Source: Eudorina sp. 2006-703-Eu-15
Lineage: Eukaryota; Chlorophyta; Chlorophyceae; Chlamydomonadales; Volvocaceae
NCBI GenBank assembly: GCA_003117195.1
Contig: BDSI01000035.1
Span: 804,001 to 868,000 of the forward strand
Reading direction: 5' to 3'
Length of the DNA: 64,000 bases
Both the position numbers and the translations under genes were made by a program. Each line of letters begins with the position of its first letter. Position 1 is the stretch's first letter. Below are positions 1-12,413 of this stretch, in pieces. The notes below the pieces were generated by a model, which had not been told where the DNA came from, made no database searches, and was given only the letters and a program-made list of their open reading frames with translations.

Positions 1-3000
1 CATTCACGGCAGCTTGTACGGCAGGTACGACCAGCGTCTCGAATTCGACGTCCCGACCGCCCAGGGAGGTGTTGTGGGTCGTTGGCGTGATGTAGCCCAC
101 AATGCCCACCTGAACACACAACACATCAAGCATCAAGCAGCAAGCAGCCCCCTTACAGTTTCAACTCGTCGCAACGAGTACGAGGTGTTTTGTTGGACCC
201 CACTCAGCCCTCGTGAAAGCCGTAGCCTCCTCCCAGTCGCCGCCCTCGGCCCTCGGCCCTCGGCCCTCGGCCCTCGGCCTGTTGTGACTCGCCTTAACGA
301 ACCGCTCCGGCACGCTGATGTCCACCGATCTCGGATCACTACGTACCGGACCCCTACATTGCCCCCCCTTGACTGCCCTCCGAAACCACCCGTGCCCACC
401 TTGACGCCGGTCGCCCCCAGCTCCACAACAGTGTACGGCTTGATCAACGCCGCCAGCGCGGGCTGTGAGCTGGCGTCGATGTTGCTGCAGAGGACGGGCA
501 TCTTGAGCTGCTTTAGGTACGCCACCAGGTCGCTGATGCCAAAGTCGAACTGCAGTACACGTACGGTAGTACGACAAGTCAGAGGAACGGGAAGCCAAGC
601 ACGGGGCGGCTCATGAGCCAGCCGGGCGCCGACGGAGAGTTGATCACACGGGGGGTTTACAAAGAAACAGCCCAGACACACCCAGCCCGGCGACAAATAC
701 GGGGGGTGTATGTGGGTGTCCAGACAGCCTGCGCTATCAGGCTGATGTGCAGCCGGATACGATCCACCCTGAAGTTCCCCAAATCGGGTTGCTCCGAAGC
801 CATGCGCTGCACCCACTCCCCCGTCATCGGCGGTACGGCGCTCCACGCGTACCTCATGGTCGCCGAGCGCCTGTTGCCGTACGGGTACGGCGATCCGGTT
901 GATTGCGACAGCAGGAGGGAGGGAGGGGGAGGGAGCGACGGCGCGGCAGGGGCAGAGCGGACGAATCGGTCGTGAGCGGGTGCGGCAAACGGGCCCGAGG
1001 GTTGTGACGGCAGCCCCGTTCTGATCTTACTTCAATTGTGAGTCGCGGTTGCCGGCTTCAGCAACATACACAACCAGCATTAGGAAAGTAACAACACTCT
1101 GTCAGTCGCGCTCGAGGGCAAGGCCGAGACCCCGGCCCTGCAGATGCATCTCCCCAACTCCCGGCCTTGCAGATCTCCTCTCTCCTCCTTTCCGCCCGTC
1201 CGCAGCAATCCCTTGGCTTTCCGACCCACGCGCCCGACCCTGCCCTGTTTGAGGGCACAGATGGGTTTGGGAAGCCCGGAAGCCCGGAAGCCCGGAAGAC
1301 AGGGCCCGGAAGCCCGGAAGCCTATCCACACTGTAACGGTACTACTAACGGTACTACTAGATGGGTTAGGGCTTGGGCTGCTGGAGACCCAAGGTCCTGG
1401 GTACTCACGAACGCGTCCAGGCCGATGGAGTTTTGGAAGGTGGCCGAATGCGTCCGGTTCCTGAAGACGACGTCCCAGATGGTGCCCATCGACATGTCGC
1501 CCGCCTCCAGCAGCAGCGTCGTATCGACCGAGTCGCGCACCGACTTGATGTAGCTGGCCATGCGGGCAAAGCCGCCGTAGCACACGCCTTGCGCCTGTAG
1601 CAGGCGGGACAGCGCGCGTGTGTCAGAGGATGTCATGTCACGGTGCGGGCACGCAGGTTTTATTCCCTCGGCCGGTGGTCTAGGTAGGGGCTGTCAGATG
1701 GATCGAAGCCCAAAACGAAGGGGAGGGGCAGGGCGCACGTACATCCCCGGCGCCAAAGAATGGTGTGACGTATGGCCCAGGCAGGCACCCTTTTGGTGGG
1801 GTAGGCTGAGACATCGACGGTTTATTCGTTTTGTTTAGGAGAACTACGGTACTTGGTGCCACGGCGTGCGTGTCCGCCAGCTATCACTTCCTGAAGCTAT
1901 TTCCTGAAGCGTGTTTGTGGGTCGTTCCCGCGCCCACCGTCCCACCGTCCCACCGTCCCACCGTCCCACGCATTCCCCGGGGGCGCACACGGTGTGATCC
2001 CGATGCGGGCGCACGCAGGAAGGTCGCCCCTTGGGCCAGGTGGGTAACCCCCTTGGGCCAGGTGGGTAGCCCCCTTGGCCCCAGGTCGCACCAGTCACCC
2101 CCGGGTCGCTTAGCGCCCCGCGGCATCTACCGCCCCCCTCTATCTCTAGTTCTCTACCTCGAGCGTGGCATTGCAGGGCGACGCGTTGTTGGTGGCGCCC
2201 TCCACGCGGGCGTGCACGTCGCTGTAGTGCAGCAACGTGAAGTCGACGGGGCAGCTCGCAAACGGGGCGGCGGCGCAGGCCGCGCCGCTGCACTTGTTGA
2301 TGCGGCCACTCGTCGCGGTGTAGGTTAGACCCACCTGCGGTCGAGGAGCGCAGCACCCACGTCAGGGGCAGGGTCAGGGTCGGGGGGGGGGATGAGCAAG
2401 AGGGGCATACGTAGAACAAGCGAGCAGGCCCTGGGGCGGAGGACAGGGGGCAGGGCGTGAGGAGGTGGAACGGACCACTACGGCCACGGGTCAGGCCGCG
2501 GGTTCAGGGAGAGCCCAGAAGTGATCTTGGCACCGGTTCTGGCTGTCGATCGGGCCCCCGGCATTGGTGTGGGATTTCTCATTTCCGGAGGGGGTGGGGG
2601 GTCCCGTTTCCCGGACATCAGAACCGCCCCAGGTGTCGGCGGGCCGTTCGGGCCTTCGGGCCACTCTGGACCTCATCACTCAACCCGGGGCGTACCACCC
2701 TGCCCGTGGCGTGCCACCCTGCCCGGAGCGTGCCACCCTGCCCGGGGCGTGCCACCCTGCCCGGGGCGTGCCACCCTGCCCGGGGCGTGCCACCCTGCCC
2801 GGGGCGTGCCACCCTGCCCGGGGCGTGCCACCCTGCCCGGGGCGTGCCACCCTGCCCGGGCCGTGCCACCCTGCCCGGGGCGTGCCACCCTGCCAGGGGC
2901 GTGCCACCCTGCCCGGGCCGTGCCACCCTGCCCGGGGCGTGCCACCCTGCCCGGGCCGTGCCACCCTGCCCGGGGCGTGCCGCCCCGGACATCACTCACC

Positions 3001-6000
3001 GCGGGTGAGCTGCTCAGGTAGTCCGCCACCGCCGAAGTTACGGGAGCCCCCGACCCCAGCACCGTCTTCCCGGCCGCAATGCTCGAGTAGCCGTCACCCC
3101 CTGTGGTCGGGCGGTGCAGTACTGGCATGTAAGGATGTACCAGTGCCGTACAATGTAAGACGGGCAGTAGCTGGCTGGCAGGCAGAGCAGGCGCGCCGGG
3201 GGTACCCAGAGGAGGGGTGTGGCTGACCTTACCGAGCAGCCCTCACCGTGGCAGCTGGTAGGTGGTGGTTGGTGGTTGAACCTACCGTTGGCGATGTAGT
3301 CGTTGGTAACCACCAGGTACTTGGCGCACGGGTCGATCGGGGTGTAGGACACCGAGCTCCCGACGTCGATGCGGCGCACTCGGTTGCCCACGGGCGCCGT
3401 GGGGTCGAATGTGAAGCGGAAGCCGCCGATCTGTCGATTTCGGGATTAGGATCCCGGAACAACAACAGCAACAACGACACATTAAGACGTCGTTTCCGAT
3501 GTTGTTCCCGTGCTGTTCCCTCTAGCTGGGGTGACAGAGCATATGCGAAAATGGTTGGCAAACGGGATCGAACAGCTGACTTCTTGTTCAGCATTTTTGC
3601 CGCCTCGCAGGGCCGCCCGATTCGCAGCCTCCAACACGCTAACATGCAACTACATCCGACTTAAGCGAGTTTGACACAAAGCACATGGGGGGGGCATCGA
3701 TGTGCCCGACTTGACGGCGAACTTGCACCCCAGCCAAGCGCCATCGATGCCTATGACCTACTGGAACCCTGCCCCACACGCAGACCAATGCATCTGGGTG
3801 GTTCGGGTGGGGGCCGGGCTTCCTGCTGAACTGCCGATAGATGCATGCTACGGCTTGTAGACGTCTTAATCGCTGGCCATCCATGGATTTGGCCGCCCCC
3901 CGACGTACTCCGCCCTTGACAGTGGAGTTAGGCGGCTCAGTCGGCCCCCGGCCCACCCCCTCCAACCCTTCATTCCCCTCCCACTCCTCCAATTGCCTAA
4001 TCCCACCCCTCCAGTGTCCTATACCCCTCGCTCCCACCCCTCCAATTTCCCTATACCCATCCAACCCATCCAATGTCCTGTATCCCTCCAACCCAGCAGC
4101 CTCACCTGCGCGAACTCAGAGCGCGTCTGGTTGGTGGCCCAATCGCCCGCGACGCTGTTCTCCAGCGCACTTTTGAGCGCCAGGCCGCTGATGTTCTTCA
4201 CAATTATGAAGTTATTGTGAGGCAGAGTCGCCGCGATGTTATCTGCAGTTGACAGTTACAACACGCCGTTCGGCCGGGTTTGAATCTTTGTCAGCTCTGT
4301 ATCAAACACGCGCGGCGTGCCGCGCGGGGTGCGTGGTGGATGAGGTGGGGAACCAAGCCGGAGGCGGTGCTGTGGCTGGCTTTGTGGCTGTGCTTCCAGG
4401 CGCATCCAGACAGGTCGGGCCATTTGAATGCGGGCACGTGCTCGCGATGGTTTGGTTTGGAGCGCGTACTCGACCAGCAGGGCCGTTGGGGCCACGCACA
4501 CGCCCACTTCGCCGGCTCGCGCTCCCCACGACACCGTCGAACGCCAGTGGGGCGCCCGTCGGTGGCGTGCCCCCCGTCCTCGACCTTTTGGGGTTTAATT
4601 GAGAAAAATAAACAAACCCGTAGAACGAACCCGGGCACACCCAGCATAACTCAGTATACTTGGGGTGCGTTACTGAGTTTGCTGCGCCCATCCACTTTGT
4701 CTGAGTGCAACAGACGGGGTGTGCTACGCTACACCCCGACATATGCACCGCAGGGAGCGGCCGCCCCTGGCCGCCCAGCGGGGTCCGGAACCCACCCGCC
4801 TCGACTGCGCCTTTCCTATCCATGATGTTAATGTCAACGTGACTTTGCAGAGCCCTCTCAATGCTTGACCCCGTCCTCCTCGGTGATCTGCCCACGGCTC
4901 CCCACCCAACACCGGCACTTCTCGAGTTTGGTTCCGCTAACGCACCGCGCCAAACCGCGACGGCAAGCTAACTTGGGGGGTGGGGGCGGTCACCCGTTCG
5001 ACCACCTCCGCGCATCAGCCAGCTACACGTCGGCTCCGTGCGTCAGCAGGCCCCTACCGCGCACTCCAGCTCCCCTGTGAGGAAGTGCAGCAGCTCACCT
5101 GTCGTGACCACGCCAGCTGGAAGGTCAGCGCGGATGGACCCAGCGTTGACCACGCAGAGCAGCGCACCGCCCTGCGCACGGATGGGTGGGTGGGGGCGGG
5201 TTTTGGATTGTTCAAGGGCGCGGACCTCGAGAGGTGTCCTTGCTGGAGCGTACGGCAGGACCTGGGCGTGTTTATTTGCGCGACCGGCTGCCGTATCCCC
5301 AGGCCGGTCGTCCCGAGTCCAAGCGCCGTCTGCGGCCCGACACGCACAGCGGCCCTGCCGGTCCCATCCTGTACCAAAGCGCTTGCGCTCCACGGCGGGG
5401 GCCCCCATCCAGCGCGCAGGTGTCTGTCCCCGCGCCGGGGCCACTGCCTGTCGTCTGCCCCGCCCCTCCCCCCGCGCCCCGCCCCGCAGGCCACGCACCT
5501 GCGATGCGAGGACAGTCCGTCGGCCCGTCTGCGGCCCTGCCAGCGCAGCTCCATAACTTCCCCGGCCCCCAACGCGCACCCAGCCGCCCACCACCCCTCA
5601 CCAGCGCGCCCACTCCCGCAGTTCTTTTTGGGGGGGAAGGTCGCTCCCACCTCCCGGGCGCAGGTGCTTGCCGGGTCCTTACGGGCTGCCGACCAACGAC
5701 CTCACTCACCTGCGTCGCGGCGGCAGCCGAACGGATCATCGCGTCGCAGACGAAGTCGCCCAGGGGCGCCTCGCCCAGCCGCAGTAGCGACTTGTCGGCG
5801 CTCAGGGGGCTGGGGAGGAACCCCACGGGGGCCAGGCTGCGCCGGTCTGAGAGCAGCCCGGTGGCGGCGGCCTCCACCTCGTCCACGCTGATGCGGGCCA
5901 CGCTGCCGAGCGCGGCGCCTTGGGAGGGGCCGAGGTTCGGAGGTACCACATAGAGAGGATTCGTCAATTTCGGTGGGTGGTAAGGAAAGGAAAGGAATGG

Positions 6001-7016
6001 AAAGGAAAGGGGGCGCGTGCGCACTGTTCATCGCTTGGGAGCGGGTACGCGGACGCAGGCAGCGGTTTTTTGCGCACGCGTGCGTGTGCGGGACAGCCAC
6101 AAACGGCGGGCGCGGGGCGAGCTGCGCTTCGTATGACGGCCGCATGCAGTTACGCCCGCATCGCCTTGGGTCTGAGCTCTGTCTGGTTTGGTAAAATTAG
6201 GCGTTGGACCGCAAATCGCGCCGTGCAGGCGAGGCAGCCCCGGAGCACGTCGCACTTCCGGCGACACGGAACGTAGGCAATCACAGCGGCCAAGGCACTA
6301 TCGCTGCTTGCTCCGGATGTATCTGCAAACTTCAAATGATTCCCATAATTCGCGATGTGTCTCTGCTAGTTTGACCGGACAGCGGCCTCACCATCCATAA
6401 CGACTTGCTCCGCGGGCGTCGTGAACGAGCCAGTCGTCGACATGACGCCGTCAGGAACAACAATAAAGCGATAAAAGTATTGTGTCCGAGGCGTCAGTCC
6501 GGTAACGATGCTCGAGACGCGCAGGAGACCCATCCCGATGCGCGCTGCGACCACCTCTCCGCTCGCAATGATGGTCTCCACTTCAAAGGAAGCGGATGTG
6601 GAGATTTGCCATTCCACGTTGATATCATCCGGTGCGCCATCTGTCGACGCCGTGGAGGTCTCCATGCGCAACCTACCAGCCATCGTGGAGAATGCAATTA
6701 TCGTAACGCGATCAATAATTGCAGCAGGCCGACATGTTCAGTACAGATAAATTGATTAGGGATGGACACTTGTACACAATGACTTGTCAGCGCTCGATTT
6801 GGATGCTTCCGGCACCGCACCGGGCCAACCATGCAAGCACAGTGTAGGGTGCACATCTTACCATGCTGAAATTGTGTTGCTATGAGGTGTTCCTCGCCCG
6901 CATGATACGCCTTCCTTGAACTGTATGACGGACGTTTGTCCTGCCGCGCTTGCTGCGCTTGCAGCTGCCAGCAAAAGCGCACACAGCCAGATGGCCCTGG
7001 AAGTCATACCCTCCAT
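1..7016 (-). CDS. Secreted modular phosphatase: signal peptide, PhoD-N-like, 5'-nucleotidase C-terminal domain, metallophosphatase (3' end outside window)
   Basis: Twelve phase-consistent exons: 6862-7016, 6392-6672, 5710-5918, 5099-5171, 4106-4242, 3286-3430, 3000-3100, 2158-2334, 1409-1594, 853-870, 400-549 and 1-109 (continues left). The start at 7016 gives MEGMTSRA followed by a hydrophobic core and an Ala-rich cleavage region, so the protein is probably secreted. Residues about 35-145 resemble the N-terminal domain of PhoD-type alkaline phosphatases (NTISAWLRMET, GLTPRTQYFYRF). Residues about 150-375 match the 5'-nucleotidase C-terminal domain (GEAPLGDFVCDAM, VVNAGSIRADLPAG, NFIIVKNISG, VVTNDYIANGGDGY). 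A calcineurin-like metallophosphatase domain then starts, with the metal motifs DVHAR, GDMSMGT and GDHE, and NIDAS and GIVGYITPTTHN further on. The expected activity is extracellular phosphomonoester or 5'-nucleotide hydrolysis. The domain order is odd: a 5'-nucleotidase C-domain comes before, not after, the catalytic domain, so repeated modules are likely. The domain calls are firm; the family name and full length are not known. Confidence 0.85.
241..285. repeat. Heptamer run (CGGCCCT)n in phosphatase intron
   Basis: About five tandem copies of a 7-bp unit lie in the intron between the last two visible exons of the modular phosphatase (110-399). Confidence 0.8.
853..870 (-). other. 18-nt microexon encoding ALGDHE
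   Basis: This is the tenth exon of the modular phosphatase. The minus strand reads acag, then 18 nt, then gtacgcg, with both flanking exons in phase 0. It encodes Ala-Leu-Gly-Asp-His-Glu, the G(N/D)HE metal-binding motif of calcineurin-like 5'-nucleotidases. The exon before it ends IGLDAF and the exon after it starts FDFG, exactly where the family places this motif. Without it the catalytic site would be incomplete. Confidence 0.85.
2689..2984. repeat. 19-bp minisatellite in phosphatase intron
   Basis: About 15 copies of a 19-bp unit (GTGCCACCCTGCCCGGGGC with a few variants) fill the intron 2335-2999, which separates the 5'-nucleotidase C-domain from the metallophosphatase domain. The reading frames through it are repeat artefacts, not genes. 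Confidence 0.95.
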
Positions 7017-9614
7017 CTTGTTGGATTGGCCGCCGTTCATCGGCAGTGCCTGCCCTTCTGTTACAGATATGAGGGCCAAGTATCTGCGGAAATCAGGCCA
7101 GCGACATTGTTTTTGAAAATAATTTCCCGGGACCAGCGCCTACCTAAAACGTATACCGACGCAGACCGTGTATGCCTCAGCTCGCCATAAGCCCCTTCGC
7201 TGGCTCACGTCCTTGTTTAACGGCGGGCGCCCTATCAGTCGGTTGTTTACAAACGCCTGTCTTATTGATGTACAAATATATTATATTAAAGTAATTATAA
7301 TACGTTCTATGGGGAAAAACGCTAGTCCTCGCTTGAAGTCCAACAACTATCAAGCTCACTTACGTACGGCTGATACGTCTACTCCTATACTGAAGGCACG
7401 TCTGATTAAGTGTTCTACCTGTGCAATTCGTGTTTTGTTTTACGGCGTTAGGAATCAGCCTGGGACTGTCTGGATGCGTGAGATCCTTCAGAGCGACCCT
7501 GGAAGACCTGGGAGGACACGGCCCGAAGCGTGACACTGCTGGCCTGGAGGGACCATGGTAAGACGCATTTAGAAACTTACAGGTACGTGATTATGTTTTC
7601 CTGCCTGGCCTGGCCATGCCTGTTTACGTAAACTCGTGGCCGTGCTGCTTTATTCACCCGGCCGATGCGGCAGGAAAATTCGAAGATAGCTCATTCTTGA
7701 TATTATGTTTGCAACGGTGTGCAGAGCCGCTTCCAGCACAAGGTTTGTTCTTATTTGATCGGAATTCCCCTTGAATTAAACATGAAACATATGCTGCGGC
7801 GGAAGGTCGCGGATACCATCGATAAGCTGCGAACGAACAGGTGCGCGATTTGTAAGACAGAATGCGGTGGCGGAAAGCGTTGCGGGGGACTCGAAGAAGC
7901 ACGTGTTGCTGGCCATACGGCAATGTACGACATGTACAGCACAGTCTCGACTGGCCTTGTTAGAGAATCTTTCTGTCTGTGGCCATGTCGCATAATGTCG
8001 CATTTGCCGACTCCGCCTTCGAGGCACGAACTCACTGTCCCGGCTGCCACAAGGACCGAGCGTCGCTGCTGGTGTTTTTCCAGGTTTGCCATGAGTGATT
8101 GCATGCATTGGTGTCAGCGCAGACCCCAACCAGGATCATCGGTTCAGACCTTCGGCGGCTTCCTGCGGCGCTGCGCAGGCAGGGCAACGAAGCATCCACA
8201 CCGCACCGCACCCCACCAAACCACCCCAAACCACACCAAATTTCACCTAACCGCATCAAACCGCAGCAGACCGCACTGAACGAAAGGAAAGAACAAAGAA
8301 GACAAATTCGTCAGATCGGATTACACCCCAGGGCATTGCTGTTCTCGCTGCGCTTGCTCTAGGGCCAAACCTAAAAGAGAAGCGAGCCGAACAAAACCCG
8401 CTAGCGCAACCACCGTAAACTGCACAGAGGCACCAGCGCACCACAGCAGGAGAACACTGCCGACGGCGCGAAGGCCACACAATGAACCAGGCAGCACCGA
8501 ATGAGGAGAAGCCATGCCGCCGGGTCACACAGGATGCGCCACCCGCATTGTGGCGTTTGCGCGCCGTTTGCCTTCATTCTCAGCTGATGTGTCGGTGGTG
8601 GCTTTGCCGCATTTGGCTCGTTCGTTGGTAGGGTAATCCGGCGCGTCCCCAGCCATCGTTTCGGTCGTGAAGCCGAAGGCCCCAGCGGTCCTGGAGGAAC
8701 AACAAAACCGGAAAATTAAAAAAATGGCAAACAGAGCATGCTAACTGCTTCGCGTAGCTTGATGACAGCAGTACAGCGACGCACGCGTCGGACCGCGTAG
8801 CAGCTCCGTCCTTCCGGGACATGGCGTAGTATGGCCGTGCCCTTTGCCTACATCAGCTACGTCACAGTCCGCGGCTTCCAAATTCCTGCGGTGCTGGAAC
8901 TGGTGCTTCAGCAGGAAGTATGGTTCGTGGTCGGAGGTTGGCAGAGTAGCTAGTTAGTCGTGGGGCCGCGGCGATCGTTGGGTGAGGGTTGCTCCACTAG
9001 CGGTCGCTGGGCACTGTCACGCTGGGTGCTCCAGGGATGGCGGTGCCTGTGTGGGCAACCTCCCCAGTGCTTGGCTTTACCCACTTATGGGGATCCAGCC
9101 GGATGCTGTGCCTATCCAACTGGCAGTATTGCCCGGCTGTGCGCCTCTGCTTGCGTAGGTGGCTGTCTGGGTGGAGTTGCGGCCAGGGCGGCTATCTTAA
9201 GATATAAATATATATTCGGCCGAAAACCTTGCGTTTTGATAGATACCCTCCCTCGGTGGGAAAATGGGGTTTTAGATACTCATGGCCTCTCGCACGGGGA
9301 AAAGCCCCCTTTGAGTAGATAAAATGCCGGCAAAAGCTCCCTCCGACAGATACTTTCAGCACGATTGGGCAAGGAGTATCTCCGGCCGTGGATACCCTGC
9401 AAAATAAGATAGCCACCCTGGTTGCGGCCCTCCACATTCGTTTTGGTTCGCGTTCGCGTTAGCGGGTACTTTGCCGCCTTGTCGGTGGGGCCCGCTGGGG
9501 CTTGCCCTGGTATACACCGTTGATCCCTTTTCAGGGTCCGCTATAACGTTCATTCGTTCATGGTGCGGGCTCTAACCCGAGGGTCTCTAAACAGAGGTAG
9601 TGCCGAAGCAGGGT

Positions 9615-9838
9615 GCGCCTCCTTGCCGTACCCATCCTTGCCGTACCCGTCCGTGCCGCACCCGTCCGTGCCGTACCCGTCCGTGCGGTGCCCGTCCGTG
9701 CCGTGCCCGTCCGTGCCGTGCCCGCCCTTGCCGTGCCTGTCCTTGCCGTACCCATCCTTGCCGTACCTGTCCGTGCCGTGCCTGTCCTTGCCGTACTCGT
9801 CCTTGCCGTACCCATCCTTGCTGTACCCGTCCATGCGC
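9615..9838. repeat. 15-bp minisatellite, intergenic
   Basis: About 15 degenerate copies of a unit like CCGTGCCGTACCCGT. Because the unit is a multiple of three, it leaves all frames open and gives Gly/Asp/Lys-rich or Pro/Cys-rich pseudo-proteins on both strands. Confidence 0.9.
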
Positions 9839-12347
9839 CCCCTTGATGCACCACCCGGATCGGATCCCTCCGTCTGTCGGTGTGTGGAGGCGCCGCGGCA
9901 CCCATCCTGCGAATAATATCGCCGATGGTCTGCAGGTGCAGGCTCGTTGTTTGAGCTTTGGTTGAAATGTTCAATTACAAATCCGTAACGTGTCGCATCC
10001 GGGATGTCGGCACCAGGGCGTCCAGCATGTGCTGGGAATGCACTATCACGCCCGGTCGGCACTGAGGATCCACCTTGTAACGGTTGCATAAAAATATGAC
10101 GGGGCGATCTGGGCCCGATGGGTCGGCCGATCTGCACTATGGTTCCACCTTCGCAAACGCAACGATCTTCTGCCGACCGCAGCTCGACGCAACGTTTATG
10201 CTTGTAGGACGCACTCGCTGGCTTTCGCCCAGGTACGGCAATAATTACTTGGCGGTTACTAGTATTCTGTAGCACAGCCGCGTTGGAGTCCACGCTGTTG
10301 AATCTGATGACAGCGAAACACATTTTGAGAAAGCATAAAATGTATTTTTTTGTGCACATAATATTTTTTTGCCAGATTTTGGCGCAGCGGAAGCGGCGTG
10401 GCGCGCGGGGCCAACAAGGGGTACGGTAGACTCGTCCTAGGAAAATATGAGGGGCTGCTAATGAGTGCACTGATTGCGGCACCCTGTCAATTAGATGCCA
10501 TGTTGCATGGTTGCGAAAGCCGTCCGCCGACGCGTGGTCTCGCATCGGTCAGAATAGGGTAACCGGGGTAACTGGGCACGCCGCCGCGGCTATGTCACAC
10601 ATACAGCTGGACAAAGGTTTTCAGGTTGCGGCGTTACCTCAACACGAAGACATAATCTTCTTGATATCACATTCTGACAGGGCTTGGCATGCGATGTTTT
10701 GTTGACGAAAAGGACTCGACATTCTCGCTTAGAAATTAGGTAGGTAACGGCCTGCTTGCCTACCGCCAATCGCATATCCTTTACTCGCAAAAAATATAAA
10801 TGTATAATGATTATACTGTTTGCTTGAACAAGTTTTTACTTCCTGCCCCGGGACATGTATCGTAGTTGCGCTGGTACGGTCAGTAGAATGTTACGGAAGG
10901 AACCTGAACGAATCTTCGCTGAAGCAATTGACATCCAGCTGTCAAGTCATCGATTCTGCAATTTTTATGACCAAAGCCTGATAAAGTGGCAGTGGATTGC
11001 ATTGAGTGCGACAGCGGCCGGCAAGCCAAATTCAAACCATCACCGGACATGGAGCCAGTTACTCTGAAGGATTGCTGCATTTTGAGATATTTCAATTGAT
11101 GACATGGCCAACCGCGCGACAGCATGACGTATGTTTCGACAAGAGGCAGGCCGCTAGGCAGCAAAGACCAAACAAACGCAACGCATTGCAATACCTACAA
11201 CATTGACAACGTTTTGCATTTTACGGTGAAGATTGCATTCGTTTCCAGTTCCTGCACCCTTCTGACGCCGTGATACTGTCGTATTGCTAGGTGCGGGCGT
11301 GAAGGCACGAGGACCTTGTTGTGTCCTCTGACGTTATTGCAACTTCTTAACATCGGCGAAGAAACTATGTCCTAAAAATTTACGACATGACAAAGATGGC
11401 AGTGTGGGGTCCTTTCACGGCGCTGGCCCCGGTCGTTCTGGCCGACGCCTGCTAACCGATTTGTGAAACCGGTAGCGAATCGCTTTGCGAAACCAGTTGA
11501 CTGGATTTCCAGTCCAGAGAAGCACGAGGAGGTTGAGTAAAATGTCGAATACTGCACACAAGTCAGACACGATCATCACCGTCGTCGACATCCATGATGA
11601 TATGCTGTATCCGCCGCCCCGTCAGTGGTGGCGCCGCGCTGCTTGTGATTTTGAGCCCATGTCGGCGCAACAGCAGCAGGCAACAGCAGCAGGCAACAGC
11701 AGCAGGCGTAGGGCTCATTATATATACACTGTATCGGGCGGTCGCCTAGGCACCGGTCGACTCATTCCGCACCTCTCGTACACGCCGGCCCTTCCCCCTC
11801 GGTCCCCCCCTCGGCGCGCTGCTCCCTCCCCCGGCGCGCGGTTCCCCCTTGGCGCGCTGCACACCGCTGTTGTGCAGGGCTTCGGCGCCGTGTACGACAT
11901 TGCACAGATCGTACACGCATCCACGAGGCCCAGTGACCTCGCTGCGCTCGCGAGCGCCTGCCATGCTCCCGACTTGACAAAAAACTGCTTCATGCCATTT
12001 TTCCCTGACCAGTACCCGGGCCAAATCTCTAATCCTTGCAATCCTCCGTCCATACTGACCGGCGGGTACCCGAGCATCCTCAGTTGTTTACAGGCCGTAC
12101 GACATTTCCGTAGCCTTTATAAATATACTGCACCGTCGTAGATATGGTTCAACGCCGGACCCTGGGCGGCCACGAGGAGTAAAGTTCAGATTTCCAATCT
12201 GGCTTAGATCTAAACCGGACCGCACCAGGGCCGTACAAGGGCCGTGTCGGGGCCCGCCGCGCCCCAATACTTGACCTGACGCTCTTGTCTTCCACTTTTA
12301 CGAAGGTGGTGGTTCACCTTCGTGGTTTACCTTCACTTTTTCACATT

Positions 12348-12352
12348 TTACA
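12348..12352 (-). terminator. TGTAA polyadenylation signal of the HAD gene
   Basis: TGTAA on the minus strand, about 62 nt past the stop at 12414. TGTAA is the usual poly(A) signal in volvocine algae. Confidence 0.5.
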
Positions 12353-12413
12353 CAGTCACAATAAATCTCGGACATTCATACTTGTTCATGCATTCACATC
12401 CACACAGCCGCGG

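Larger units (their letters stand above)
7017..12413. other. 5.4 kb with no supported gene
   Basis: This lies between the start of the modular phosphatase and the stop of the HAD gene, which point the same way. I saw no conserved protein motif on either strand. It holds a 15-bp minisatellite (9615-9838), dispersed repeat fragments (9525-9560 and 10060-10140), an A/T-rich stretch near 10320-10375 and a CAG run (11665-11708). The promoter of the phosphatase must lie just above 7016, but I see no clear TATA box. Confidence 0.6.

Noticed and set aside
2457..3226. Several overlapping Pro/Gly/Arg repeat frames on both strands
   Set aside because: They come from the 19-bp minisatellite inside a well-supported intron.
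3545..3610. tRNA-like T-arm (GTTCGATCCC on the minus strand)
   Set aside because: No matching acceptor stem or D-arm, and it lies in an intron; at best a SINE relic.
9550..10545. 331-codon minus-strand frame with Gly-Thr-Asp repeats
   Set aside because: Its centre is the 15-bp minisatellite, its flanks show no domain or splice context, and the opposite strand is equally open.
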